Below are positions 7,513-15,828 of a stretch of 64,000 nucleotides of DNA, piece after piece. The DNA is taken from NCBI RefSeq assembly GCF_029080175.1, contig NZ_JARFJC010000031.1. One strand, given 5' to 3'. A model generated the notes under the pieces. That model saw nothing but the letters and a program-made list of their open reading frames with translations, had not been told where the DNA came from and made no database searches. The stretch is from Luteipulveratus flavus. Lineage in GTDB: Bacteria > Actinomycetota > Actinomycetes > Actinomycetales > Dermatophilaceae. Position 1 is the stretch's first letter. Each line of letters starts with the position of its first letter. Made by a program: the position numbers and the translations under genes.

Positions 7513-8538
7513 GTGACCGTCGCACCCGAAGGACGTCGTCTGCTGCGCGTCGAGGCGCGTAACGCCGAGATCCCGATCGAGCGCAAGCCCAGCTGGATCC
7601 GTACCACCGCCAAGATGGGTCCGGAGTACGCCGCGATGCAGTCGCGGGTGAAGTCCGGCGGCCTGCACACGGTCTGCCAGGAGGCGGGCTGTCCCAACAT
7701 CTTCGAGTGCTGGGAGGACCGTGAGGCGACCTTCCTCATCGGCGGCGACGTGTGCACCCGGCGCTGCGACTTCTGCGACATCGCCTCCGGCCGTCCCGCC
7801 GCGCTGGACCTGGACGAGCCGCGTCGCGTCGCCGAGTCGGTGCGCGAGATGGGGCTGCGGTACGCCACGGTCACCGGTGTCGCCCGGGACGACCTGCCCG
7901 ACGGTGCCGCCGGCCTCTACGCGGAGACCATCCGGCAGATCCACGCCCTGAACCCCTCGACCGGTGTCGAGATCCTGCCGCCCGACTTCGGTGCCGTGCC
8001 CGAGCTGGTCGGGCAGGTGTTCGACGCCCGGCCCGAGGTCTTCGCGCACAACCTGGAGACCGTCCCGCGCATCTTCCGGCGCATCCGGCCGGCGTTCACG
8101 TACGAGAAGTCGCTCAAGGTCCTGACGATGGCGCACGAGCAGGAGCTCGTCACCAAGTCCAACCTGATCCTGGGCATGGGCGAGGAGGACCACGAGATCG
8201 ACGAGGCGATCCGCGACCTGCACGGGGCGGGCTGCGACATCCTCACGATCACCCAGTACCTGCGCCCGTCCAAGCTGCACCACCCGATCGACCGGTGGGT
8301 CAAGCCGGAGGAGTTCGTGCACTGGTCCGAGCGCGCGGAGGAGATCGGGTTCAAGGGCGTCATGGCAGGCCCGCTGGTGCGCTCCTCCTACCGCGCCGGT
8401 CGCCTCTACACCCAGGCGATGAAGGCGTACGGCCGTCCGCTGCCGGAGCAGCTGAGCCACCTCGCCGCGGCCGCCGCCGACCCCGCCCGGCAGGAGGCGG
8501 CGTCGCTCGTGGAGCGCCGCCTGAGCGACGTATCCTGA
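7513..8538 (+). CDS. lipA: lipoyl synthase LipA
   Basis: A radical-SAM enzyme that inserts two sulfurs into protein-bound octanoyl groups, completing the lipoyl cofactor; cytoplasmic. The 341-residue protein has both iron-sulfur motifs: the auxiliary cluster Cys55, Cys60 and Cys66 (CQEAGCPNIFEC) and the radical-SAM CTRRCDFC (Cys81, 85, 88). The GTG at 7513 was chosen because it gives the conserved actinobacterial N-terminus (V/M)TVAPEGRRLLR and has AAGGGAG eight bases upstream. The open frame extends further upstream without a good start. It is followed after 5 bp by the DUF4191 gene, the usual order. Confidence 0.96.
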   Translation: MTVAPEGRRLLRVEARNAEIPIERKPSWIRTTAKMGPEYAAMQSRVKSGGLHTVCQEAGCPNIFECWEDREATFLIGGDVCTRRCDFCDIASGRPAALDLDEPRRVAESVREMGLRYATVTGVARDDLPDGAAGLYAETIRQIHALNPSTGVEILPPDFGAVPELVGQVFDARPEVFAHNLETVPRIFRRIRPAFTYEKSLKVLTMAHEQELVTKSNLILGMGEEDHEIDEAIRDLHGAGCDILTITQYLRPSKLHHPIDRWVKPEEFVHWSERAEEIGFKGVMAGPLVRSSYRAGRLYTQAMKAYGRPLPEQLSHLAAAAADPARQEAASLVERRLSDVS

Positions 8539-8543
8539 ACCTC

Positions 8544-9317
8544 ATGGCCTCCTCCGACTCCGCGAAGGACGCGACCCCCAAGAAGTCGCGCTTCGCCCGC
8601 AAGCCCAAGGACCCGAGCAACCCGGGTCGCGCATCACAGCTCAAGCAGGTGTACGCCAGCACCAAGCAGCAGGACCCCGCCATCGCGTGGTGGATGGCGC
8701 TGGCCTTCCTCGTCGTGTTCGGCGTCTTCCTGCTGATCGGCTTCGCGATCGGTCACCCGGTCTACCTCGGCATCATCGGTCTGCTGTTCGGGCTCGTCGC
8801 GGCCATGTTCATCATGGGCCGCCGGGCCGAGCGGGCCGCGTACAAGTCGATCGCGGGGACGCCCGGCGCGACCGGCGCGGCGCTGAACTCGCTGCGTCGG
8901 GGCTGGCTGGTCGAGCAGGAGCCGGTGGCCGCCGAGGCCGGCCGTGCCCGCAATGTCAAGGACATGTCGAGCGCCGCCATGGTGTTCCGGGCGGTCGGCA
9001 AGCCGGGCGTCGTCCTGGTCGGTGAGGGTCCCAAGGGTTCGGCCACCAAGCTCCTGGAGTCCGAGCGCAAGCGCGTCGCCCGGGTCGCCGGCCCGGAGGT
9101 CCCGGTGCACACCATGCGGGTCGGTCAGGGCGACGGCACCGTGGCGGTGAACGAGCTGACCAAGTCGATGCGCAAGCTGCCGGACCGCCTCACCAAGGAC
9201 GAGGTGAGCGCGGTGACCAAGCGGCTGCGCGCGCTCGGGACGGCCAAGCCGCCGGTGCCGCAGGGCATCGACCCGCGCAAGGCGCGGATGGACCGCAAGG
9301 CCATGCGCGGCCGCTGA
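8544..9317 (+). CDS. DUF4191 membrane protein
   Basis: A 257-residue conserved actinobacterial protein of the DUF4191 family (Rv2219-like), function unknown. A Lys/Pro-rich cytoplasmic head (residues 1-45) is followed by two close transmembrane segments (about 52-95), then a soluble domain of about 160 residues ending in a basic tail. The start lies 5 bp after the lipA stop, so the two genes are probably co-transcribed. The neighbour is conserved in mycobacteria, where the next gene is the RDD protein before glnA; here a large insertion intervenes. A 15-bp terminator follows. Confidence 0.85.
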   Translation: MASSDSAKDATPKKSRFARKPKDPSNPGRASQLKQVYASTKQQDPAIAWWMALAFLVVFGVFLLIGFAIGHPVYLGIIGLLFGLVAAMFIMGRRAERAAYKSIAGTPGATGAALNSLRRGWLVEQEPVAAEAGRARNVKDMSSAAMVFRAVGKPGVVLVGEGPKGSATKLLESERKRVARVAGPEVPVHTMRVGQGDGTVAVNELTKSMRKLPDRLTKDEVSAVTKRLRALGTAKPPVPQGIDPRKARMDRKAMRGR

Positions 9318-9359
9318 CAAGCGGCGCTGCAAGCGGCCACCTGCCGCATCATCGTGACG

Positions 9360-9393
9360 AGTGGCCCCTGATCCGGTCGGATCAGGGGCCACT
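9360..9393. terminator. bidirectional hairpin terminator
   Basis: A perfect 15-bp stem (9360-9374 against 9379-9393, starting AGTGGCCCCTGATCC) with a 4-base GGTC loop. It lies between the convergent DUF4191 and TetR genes and can serve both. Confidence 0.85.
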
Positions 9394-9420
9394 TGTCGCG
9401 ATATCGCGCCGGTCGGCCCG

Positions 9421-9984
9421 TCAGGACGAGGTGAGCAGCTCGACCAGCGCGCTGATCCTGGCCGTACGAGCCCGCGGCCGCAGCCGGTGGTCGCGACTGA
9501 GCACCGCGAGCCCGTGGAGGGCGGACCACGCCACCTCGGTCCACGTCTCCGGGTCGTCGCCATGGGCGTCGAGACCGTCGGCGAGCGCGGCGAAGGCGTC
9601 CCGCATCGGTTCGGGGGACTCGCGTCCGCCGAACTCCACGTCCAGCGGCATCGAGAAGATCGCGTCGTAGACCGCCGGGTGGCGACGGGCGAAGTCCAGG
9701 TACGCCTGCACCGTCGGAGCGACCGTGCCGGCCTCCCCCGCCGTGGCCCGGCGGATCGCGACGGCGAGCTCGGTGCACCCCTGCAGGGCCACGGCGCGCA
9801 TGATGCCCGCCTTGCCGTCCTGGAAGTGGCTGTAGAGCACCGGCTGGGTGCGGCCGATCTCGTCGGCGAGCCGCCGGGTGGTGACCGCGGCCCACCCCTC
9901 GCTCTCGGCGATCGTCCGAGCCCGCTCGACGATGAGGTCCTCCCGCTGCTGGCGGTCGGCGACGCGTCTCTCTCCGGCACTCAT
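9421..9984 (-). CDS. TetR-family transcriptional regulator
   Basis: A 187-residue repressor-type protein. The N-terminal TetR helix-turn-helix spans about residues 15-60 (TIAESEGWAAVTTRRLADEI, then GRTQPVLYSHFQDGKAGI). The C-terminal ligand-binding domain resembles the WHG-type group. It is transcribed divergently from a DUF4267 membrane protein. The shared region (9985-10068) carries three copies of a CTAGC..GCTAG palindrome, a very likely autoregulatory operator that also controls the neighbour. The ligand is unknown. It belongs to the block inserted between DUF4191 and RDD. Confidence 0.9.
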   Translation of the reverse strand: MSAGERRVADRQQREDLIVERARTIAESEGWAAVTTRRLADEIGRTQPVLYSHFQDGKAGIMRAVALQGCTELAVAIRRATAGEAGTVAPTVQAYLDFARRHPAVYDAIFSMPLDVEFGGRESPEPMRDAFAALADGLDAHGDDPETWTEVAWSALHGLAVLSRDHRLRPRARTARISALVELLTSS

Positions 9985-9993
9985 GGCGTCACT

Positions 9994-10047
9994 CTAGCGC
10001 CGCTAGCGTCGATGTCCTAGCGGTGCTAGATTTTCTAGCACCGCTAG
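9994..10047. promoter_or_regulatory. triple CTAGC..GCTAG operator of the TetR/DUF4267 pair
   Basis: Three 13-bp near-palindromes occur in the divergent promoter region: CTAGCGCCGCTAG (9994-10006), CTAGCGGTGCTAG (10017-10029) and CTAGCACCGCTAG (10035-10047). The last two are exact reverse complements separated by ATTTT. CTAG is rare in this GC-rich sequence, so the array stands out. The TATA-rich spacer may contain a -10 element that bound repressor would cover. Confidence 0.85.
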
Positions 10048-10068
10048 ATCACGGACCGAGGAGAGCAC

Positions 10069-10437
10069 ATGCACGTCGTCGGACTCGTCATCGTCTGGGC
10101 CGTCAGCCTCGCCATCATCGGCATCGGCATCGCCTACTGGATGCGCAACGAGAAGAACGCGGCGGGCTTCGGCCTCCCCGTCCTGCCCGCTCCGGAGGCT
10201 CGGGGGTGGTGGCAGGTCAAGGGCGTCCGTGACGTCGCGTCCGGCCTGGTCCCGATCGCGATGGTCTTCGCCGCGCCCGACGCGCTCGGCTGGGTGCTGC
10301 TGATCGAGGCACTGATCCCCGCCGGCGACGCGACGCTGGTGCTCGCCAACCACGGTCGCCGCAGCGCGGCCTTCGGCATCCACGGGGTGACGGCGGCGGT
10401 CATGATCGTGGGCGCGGTCCTGCTGCTGGCGTCATGA
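10069..10437 (+). CDS. DUF4267 small membrane protein
   Basis: A 122-residue protein with about four transmembrane segments (near residues 3-22, 50-68, 72-88 and 100-121) matching the DUF4267 family, which has no assigned function. The ribosome-binding site GAGGAGAG lies about six bases before ATG 10069. It is divergent from a TetR regulator whose probable operators lie directly in its promoter, so it is likely induced by that regulator's ligand. This arrangement is common for small membrane proteins involved in efflux or stress. Confidence 0.8.
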   Translation: MHVVGLVIVWAVSLAIIGIGIAYWMRNEKNAAGFGLPVLPAPEARGWWQVKGVRDVASGLVPIAMVFAAPDALGWVLLIEALIPAGDATLVLANHGRRSAAFGIHGVTAAVMIVGAVLLLAS

Positions 10438-10596
10438 GGCAGGCCGGGGACCGAGTGGCCCGCCTGCGACGGCCATCGACGACGAAGAAGTGTCCGTCTG
10501 GCGTACGGGGGGTACTGCTCGGACTGTGCGATCACACCTCCTGACGTCGGTCGACCACGCGTCGATCGCGTCCTTCGTCCAGACCTCGGTGCCGCT
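10438..10596. other. gap between DUF4267 and the glycosyltransferase locus
   Basis: 159 bases without a convincing gene. It marks the boundary of the glycosyltransferase locus and should contain its promoter, but I see no clear -35/-10 pair and no strong terminator for the DUF4267 gene. Confidence 0.4.
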
Positions 10597-11646
10597 GTGA
10601 CGGCCCTCGCCACGCACTCGGCCCCTGGCGCCTCGGCACGGCGGCCGCGCGTTCTGCACGTGCCGGGTGAGCACCGTTACGTCCGTCACCTTGCCCCGCC
10701 CGACCCAGCCACGGACGACGACGCGTCCCGGACGCCGAGCCCGTGGCGGCCGGCGGACGCATGGTCGCCGTCCTGGCTGCGCGCGCGCCGCGACGAGCTC
10801 GACGTGGTGCACGTGCACTTCGGCTTCGAGCATCTCACCCAGGACGAGATGGCGCAGTGGCTGGAGACGGTCGCAGCGCTCGGGCTGCGGCTGGTGTACA
10901 CGGTGCACGACATCGACAACCCCAACCTGCGCGGCCAGGACCACCACCACGCCCTCGTCGCACTGCTGCTGGCGGCCGCCGACGCCGTGGTGACGCTCAC
11001 CGACGGCGCCGCGCGCGAGGTCGAGCGCCGCTGGCGACGCAGACCCGAGGTCATCGCCCACCCCCACCTGGTGTCCTCGGCGTGGCTGGCTGGGCAGCGG
11101 ATCGCACCGCCGCGAGCCCGGCCGGTGGTGGGCGTCCACGTCGGCGCGCTCCGCGCCAACATCGACGCAGTCGGTGCCCTGGAGGCGATCACGACGGCGA
11201 CGGCACCGTACGACGTGCGGGTCCTCGCACGGGCTGACGCCCTCGCGACGGCGAAGGACGCCAGGCTGCTCGCCGCGCTCACGCAGCTGCGCCGGCAAGG
11301 TGCCCAGGTGAACGGCCGACCGCCGCTGCCGCAGCACGACCTCTGGCGCCTGCTGGCCGACCTCGACGTCCTCGTGCTGCCCTACCGGTGGGCGACCCAC
11401 TCGGGCTGGGTGGAGGAGTGCCACGACCTGGGTGTGGGCGTCCTGGCCTCGGACTGCGGCTACCTCACCGAGCAGTCCCCCGCCGTGCGGACGTTCGGGT
11501 GGGCGGACGTCGACAGCGGCGCCGACATCACCCCGCTGCTGGACCTCGCCCTTGCCGGCCGGGTGCGCGCCGACCCCGAGGCACGCCGGGACCAGCGTCT
11601 GTCCATCGCGCGCCGGCACGCCGACATCTACAGGTCGCTCACGTGA
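10597..11646 (+). CDS. glycosyltransferase, GT-B fold (GT4-like)
   Basis: A 349-residue putative sugar transferase and first gene of a three-gene unit. The N-terminal half contains DVVHVHFGFEHL and VYTVHDIDNP, typical of the N-terminal Rossmann domain of GT4-type enzymes. The C-terminal half has DVLVLPYRWATHSGWVEECHDLGVGVLASDCG, in place of the usual E-x7-E donor site. The central repeat-like region aligns poorly with well-known families, so donor and acceptor are unknown. GTG 10597 is used, with only a weak ribosome-binding site. Its stop overlaps the next start (GTGA). No membrane segment is seen; it should act on the cytoplasmic side. Confidence 0.75.
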   Translation: MTALATHSAPGASARRPRVLHVPGEHRYVRHLAPPDPATDDDASRTPSPWRPADAWSPSWLRARRDELDVVHVHFGFEHLTQDEMAQWLETVAALGLRLVYTVHDIDNPNLRGQDHHHALVALLLAAADAVVTLTDGAAREVERRWRRRPEVIAHPHLVSSAWLAGQRIAPPRARPVVGVHVGALRANIDAVGALEAITTATAPYDVRVLARADALATAKDARLLAALTQLRRQGAQVNGRPPLPQHDLWRLLADLDVLVLPYRWATHSGWVEECHDLGVGVLASDCGYLTEQSPAVRTFGWADVDSGADITPLLDLALAGRVRADPEARRDQRLSIARRHADIYRSLT

Positions 11647-12599
11647 GGCTGACCCATCTGATCCCCGACGCCGAGAGGCACGGGGTCACCATTCACGCTC
11701 GCCGCCTCGCCGCTCACGTCCCCGGCAGCACGACGGCCGGCTGGCCGGACACCCCTCCCGACGGGTTCGTCATCATCCACTTCACCGAACGGCTCTGGCG
11801 CACCGCCACGGAGTCGGCCCTCGAGGTCGTACGACGCGCCACCGGTCGCGCCGAGCGACTCGCCGTCGTGATGCACGACCTGCCGCAGCCGTCCGACGGA
11901 GAGCACTACCCGCAGCGTCAGCAGCTGTTCGCCCAGGTGACCGAGCTGGCCGACCTGATCGTGGTGTCCAGCGAGTTCGAGCGCGGGCTGCTGCTGGCCT
12001 GTCTGCGCGATCGCGGTGACGCCGGCCGGCATCGCGTCGCCGTACTCCCGCTACCGGTCGACCACCCCGACACCACGCCACCGGCCCGGGTCGACCGGAC
12101 GATCGCCACACTGGGGTTCCTCTACCCGGGCAAGGGCGTCGAGGACGTCCTCGTCGCCGCCGCGCAGCTGCCCCAACCGCCGGCGGTGATCAACCTGGGC
12201 GGTGCCGCACCGGGCCATGCGGACGTGGTCGACCACCTCGCCGAGCTCGCCGACCAGCACGGCGTGACCTGGCGGGCCAGCGGATGGTTGTCCGCCGACG
12301 AGCTCGCCGCCGCGATGCGCGAGGTCGGTGTCCCCGTCGCCCCGCACCGCCACATGTCCGCGTCCGGGTCGATCAACACCTGGCTCGAGGCCGGTCGGCG
12401 ACCACTCGTGGCACCCACGCCGTACGCCCGGGAGCTCGGTGGGCGCCACCCCGGGGCCATCACGCTGATCAGCGACCTGACCCGCCAGCTCGCCGACGCC
12501 CTGGACCGGCCGTCCACCACCTGGGTCTCCCCCGGGCAGGAGGTCGGCCTGTCCTGGGAGCAGGCGGGCCGCGACCTTGCTGCCCTGGTGACGTCGTGA
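11643..12599 (+). CDS. glycosyltransferase, GT-B fold
   Basis: A 318-residue protein, translationally coupled to the genes on both sides (GTGA overlaps at 11643 and 12596). Landmarks of the GT4 type are AVVMHDLPQPSDG, DLIVVSSEFERGLL (the end of the N-terminal domain) and TLGFLYPGKGVEDVLVAAAQLP (the start of the C-terminal nucleotide-sugar domain). Towards the C-terminus comes SASGSINTWLEAGRRPLVAP, which replaces the usual donor-binding loop. The same layout is seen in other short actinobacterial enzymes annotated only as glycosyltransferase. Substrates unknown. Confidence 0.75.
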   Translation: MRLTHLIPDAERHGVTIHARRLAAHVPGSTTAGWPDTPPDGFVIIHFTERLWRTATESALEVVRRATGRAERLAVVMHDLPQPSDGEHYPQRQQLFAQVTELADLIVVSSEFERGLLLACLRDRGDAGRHRVAVLPLPVDHPDTTPPARVDRTIATLGFLYPGKGVEDVLVAAAQLPQPPAVINLGGAAPGHADVVDHLAELADQHGVTWRASGWLSADELAAAMREVGVPVAPHRHMSASGSINTWLEAGRRPLVAPTPYARELGGRHPGAITLISDLTRQLADALDRPSTTWVSPGQEVGLSWEQAGRDLAALVTS

Positions 12600-13804
12600 G
12601 CACCGACCCCCGGCTCAGCGTCGTGATCCCCTACTACCAGCAGCCGGAGGAGCTCGCCCGGTGCCTCCTCGGCCTGGAGCAGCAGACCGGCGCGCCGTCG
12701 TTCGAGGTCGTGGTGGCCGACGACGGCTCGGACACGCCACCCGTCCTGGCGACGGACCTGGACGTCCGGGTCGTGCGGCAGGACGACCTGGGCTTCCGCG
12801 CCGCGGCCGCGCGCAACCTCGGAGCCCGCTGCGCCCGCGGTCGTCGGCTGGTCTTCGTGGACGCCGACTGCGTCCCGACGCCAGGTTTCCTTCGCGCCAT
12901 GGACGAGGGGTCGGCTCTGGTGGTCGGGCACCGCCAGCATCTGGACATGGACGGCTGGTCCCGCGCCGAGCTGCTGTCGGCGTTCGAGGGCTCACCTGTG
13001 TTCCTGGCCGGCCCGGCCTGGCTGCGGCACGGCTACGACGAGACGGACGATCTGCGCCGGGCGGACGACGCGTCGTTCCGGTTCGTCATCTCCGCGGCCC
13101 TGTCCGCACCCACCGACCTCTTCTGGGAGCTCGGCGGGTTCGACGCCGACCTGGTCGGCTACGGCGGCGAGGACTGGGACCTCGGTCACCGGTGGTGGAC
13201 CGCGGGCCTGGACCTCCTGCACCGCCCGGAGGCGCAGGTGTGGCACCACGGCCCCGACCTGCCCGGACGTCGGGAGGATTGGGCGCACGTCAAGAACGCC
13301 GAGACGGCGGCGCTCGCCTCTCGCATCCCCCACCCGGTGATTCGGGGGTCCGGCAGTCCGGTCGTGCACCGCATCCCCCGTACGGCGGTGCAGCTCGACC
13401 TCGCCGGCTGCACCGCCGGACAGGCGCTGCTGTCGGTCGAAGACTGGCTGACGGCCGGTGACGTGGCGGTGTTCGTCGGCGACGCCGACGTGCCGGGGGC
13501 GTTCGTCGACGACCCACGCGTACGACGCGGCTCGATCACCGACGACGTCCGGGCTCGGTCGCTGGTCTGGTTCCGGGCCACGGGCTCGGTGCGTTCGGCC
13601 ACCGGCCACGGGCTCGCTGGCCGGGCCGATCCTGCGCTCGGCGTTCCGGCGGCTGACGGCGCCGCCCCCGTGGCGTGGGTGACCGGGCGCGCGGCGAACG
13701 CGGCAGTCCGCTCGCGCGAGCCCGTCCCGTGGCGTAGCCTCCCGCGAGACTCGTGGCGCACGATCAGCCCCGGCGTGCTGGTCGAGCAGGAACGGTCTCG
13801 CTAG
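12596..13804 (+). CDS. glycosyltransferase family 2 with galactosyltransferase-like motif
   Basis: A 402-residue GT-A fold transferase. It has SVVIPYYQQPEELARCLLGL at the start, DDGSD for nucleotide binding, DADC as the metal-binding DxD, and GGFDADLVGYGGEDWDLGHRW, the motif of the Glyco_transf_7C (galactosyl/GalNAc-transferase-like) domain. The catalytic part ends near residue 260. About 140 further residues (CTAGQALLSVEDWL... onward) match nothing I recognise and may bind the acceptor. GTG 12596 overlaps the previous stop. Its own TAG stop lies in a CTAG shared with the stop of the convergent gene. Confidence 0.85.
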   Translation: MSTDPRLSVVIPYYQQPEELARCLLGLEQQTGAPSFEVVVADDGSDTPPVLATDLDVRVVRQDDLGFRAAAARNLGARCARGRRLVFVDADCVPTPGFLRAMDEGSALVVGHRQHLDMDGWSRAELLSAFEGSPVFLAGPAWLRHGYDETDDLRRADDASFRFVISAALSAPTDLFWELGGFDADLVGYGGEDWDLGHRWWTAGLDLLHRPEAQVWHHGPDLPGRREDWAHVKNAETAALASRIPHPVIRGSGSPVVHRIPRTAVQLDLAGCTAGQALLSVEDWLTAGDVAVFVGDADVPGAFVDDPRVRRGSITDDVRARSLVWFRATGSVRSATGHGLAGRADPALGVPAADGAAPVAWVTGRAANAAVRSREPVPWRSLPRDSWRTISPGVLVEQERSR

Positions 13805-14646
13805 CCGTCGACGCACTCCCACCGGGCCGCGTGTCCGTCGCCGACCTGACGCACCAGGCCGAGGCCGGCGAGGTCGTCCAGCCAGCCCGTCATCGGGAAC
13901 CAGCCCCAGATCTGGTGGAACAGGTTGGCGTTGCGCACGATCGCCGCTGCGTGCTCGACCGGGGGCTTGGACACTGGATGGTGCTGGTGATACGCCCGGG
14001 CGCCGCCGAGGCGTACCAGCGGCACCGACGCCCGGCCGAGTCGTTGCCCGAAGTCGGTGTCCTCGCCGCCGTAGCCCTCGTACCGTTCGTCGAACCCCCC
14101 GACGCTGTCCCAGGTCTGCGCGCTGAGCGCGAACGACAGGCTCCAGAACATCCGCAGGTCCGGCTCGGTCCGCAGCTCATCGGATCGCAGCGCGGGGCGG
14201 CTCGGATGCGGGCGGCCCAGCTGCGCGAGCCGGGCGTGGTCGTACTCCCCGTCACCGCGCGGCGGGAGATAGTCGACCTCGCCGGCGAGCACGACCGGCC
14301 CGCCGGCCTGCGCGACGACGTCGGTGTAACGCTGCAGCAGGCTCGGACCGGGGATGCAGTCGACGTCGAGCAGGACCAGGATCGTCGCCCCCAGCTCACG
14401 AGCGGCCGCGACGCCTGCGTTGCGGGCGGCGGCCAACGGCAGGTCGGGCAGGTCGGCCGGTAGGTCCACGACGTGCGTCCGCAGCGCGCCGGCTTCTCGG
14501 CGTACGACATCGCGCACCTGCGGGTCGCCCATCGCGACGACCACGAGCACGTCGGGCGGCCGCGTCGACCGCCGGCTACCGCGCATCAGCTGGGTCAGGT
14601 GGTCGTGTCGCCCGTGCGCGATCGTGACGAGCGCCGCGCGGCTCAC
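13801..14646 (-). CDS. glycosyltransferase family 2 with galactosyltransferase-like motif
   Basis: A 281-residue GT-A transferase. It contains VLLDVDCIPGP (DxD-type metal site) and GGFDERYEGYGGEDTDFGQRL, the same Glyco_transf_7C motif as in its convergent neighbour, followed by YHQHHPVSKPP. The two GT2 proteins share architecture but differ enough to be separate activities. GTG 14646 overlaps the stop of the upstream GT4 gene (GTGA). Its TAG stop is the reverse complement of the neighbour's TAG within the palindrome CTAG (13801-13804). No signal or membrane segment is seen. Confidence 0.85.
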   Translation of the reverse strand: MSRAALVTIAHGRHDHLTQLMRGSRRSTRPPDVLVVVAMGDPQVRDVVRREAGALRTHVVDLPADLPDLPLAAARNAGVAAARELGATILVLLDVDCIPGPSLLQRYTDVVAQAGGPVVLAGEVDYLPPRGDGEYDHARLAQLGRPHPSRPALRSDELRTEPDLRMFWSLSFALSAQTWDSVGGFDERYEGYGGEDTDFGQRLGRASVPLVRLGGARAYHQHHPVSKPPVEHAAAIVRNANLFHQIWGWFPMTGWLDDLAGLGLVRQVGDGHAARWECVDG

Positions 14647-15695
14647 GCGACAGCCAGCTCTTCGTAGAGGTCGACGTAGCTGCTCACCATGACCTCCAGG
14701 GAGCAGTGCCGCTCGGCGCGATGCCGGGCGGCGCGCCGGTCGAGCGCCTCCGCGAACGGAAGTGCGTCGACGGCGGCCGCGATGTCCTGCGCAGGAGCGA
14801 GCACGCCGCAGGTGGGGTCGATCACCTCGGTCAGCCCTCCGCGGTCGAAGGCGAGCACGGGCGTGCCGCAGCTGAGCGCCTCGGCCGCGACGAGGCCGTA
14901 CGGTTCGTCCCACTGCGGCGTCACCAGCGCCACCGCGCTGGCCCCCACGAGGTCGGTCAGCCGCGCCTGGCTGAGATGGCCGACGTAGACCGCGGAGTCG
15001 CCCAGCCGGGGCACGATCTCGCGCTCGTAGTAGGCGAGGTCGGACAGCGGGCCGGCCAGCCGGATGCGTCGGCCGGCCGCGGCGGCGATGTCGATCGCGA
15101 GGTGGGGTGCCTTCTCGGGGACGACCCGCCCGGACCACACCAGATCGGGTCCGCCCGGCCCCATCCGCCACTGCTGCGTGTCGACGCCGTTGTAGACGAC
15201 ACTGCTGCTGCAGGCGTGCTCCCACGCCTGCGAGGTGTGCCGGCTGACCGCGGCGAACGCCTGACGCGGATCGGTGGCCAGACCGATCGCCGTCTCGATC
15301 CACGGCGTCGGCGGCGTGTGCAGCGTGGTGAGCGTGGCGCACCGCAGGCTCTCGGACAGCGCGATCGGTAGGTAGTGAAGGCTGTTGTTGTGCACGACCG
15401 AGACCCCGGTCTCCCGGGCCAGCCAGAGCATGGACTGCAGGTAGAAGTAGTGGTCGGCCAGGAAGACCTCGGACGGCATCGACGAGTCGGCCTGGGCCGC
15501 GGCACTGATCGCGAGGTCCTGCAACGGGACCTCCGCCGCGCCGAGCGTGGGGTCGATGCCCGAGCCGGCCAGCACGGTGACCTCGATGCCCCGCGCGCGC
15601 AAGCCCTGGACGAGGTGGAACGTCATGGACTCCAGACCGCCTGCGAAGGGTTCGCACAGGGCATGCCCGCGGTGTCCCACCAGGGCTACTCGCAT
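14643..15695 (-). CDS. glycosyltransferase family 4
   Basis: A 350-residue retaining GT-B enzyme. The N-terminus MRVALVGHRGHALCEPFAGGLE is the usual acceptor-side entry. Further in, VYNGVDTQQW and WSGRVVPEKAPHLAIDIA lead into the donor domain, and EPYGLVAAEALSCGTPVLAF is the E-x7-E donor-binding motif. The related group includes actinobacterial glycosyltransferases for glycolipids and small thiols, but no specific match is claimed. It is the first gene of a two-gene minus-strand unit with the GT2 gene at 13801 and diverges from the MurG-like gene. Confidence 0.88.
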   Translation of the reverse strand: MRVALVGHRGHALCEPFAGGLESMTFHLVQGLRARGIEVTVLAGSGIDPTLGAAEVPLQDLAISAAAQADSSMPSEVFLADHYFYLQSMLWLARETGVSVVHNNSLHYLPIALSESLRCATLTTLHTPPTPWIETAIGLATDPRQAFAAVSRHTSQAWEHACSSSVVYNGVDTQQWRMGPGGPDLVWSGRVVPEKAPHLAIDIAAAAGRRIRLAGPLSDLAYYEREIVPRLGDSAVYVGHLSQARLTDLVGASAVALVTPQWDEPYGLVAAEALSCGTPVLAFDRGGLTEVIDPTCGVLAPAQDIAAAVDALPFAEALDRRAARHRAERHCSLEVMVSSYVDLYEELAVA

Positions 15696-15828
15696 CCGCG
15701 TCCTCTCTTGTCGGACAGGTCACGGCAGCGCCGGGACGTAGAGCGCACCCTGTGCCCGTGTGAGAGGAATAAGGTTCGCGATTTGGGGTACTCGGCTCCA
15801 GCACTGCTTCCAGCAGACAGGACCGCCT

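Noticed and set aside
15760..15828. An earlier GTG start for the MurG-like gene
   Set aside because: Codons in this stretch (such as AGA, GGA, ATA, ATT) are unlike the strongly GC-ended codons of the gene, and the GTG at 15829 has its own AGGA site.
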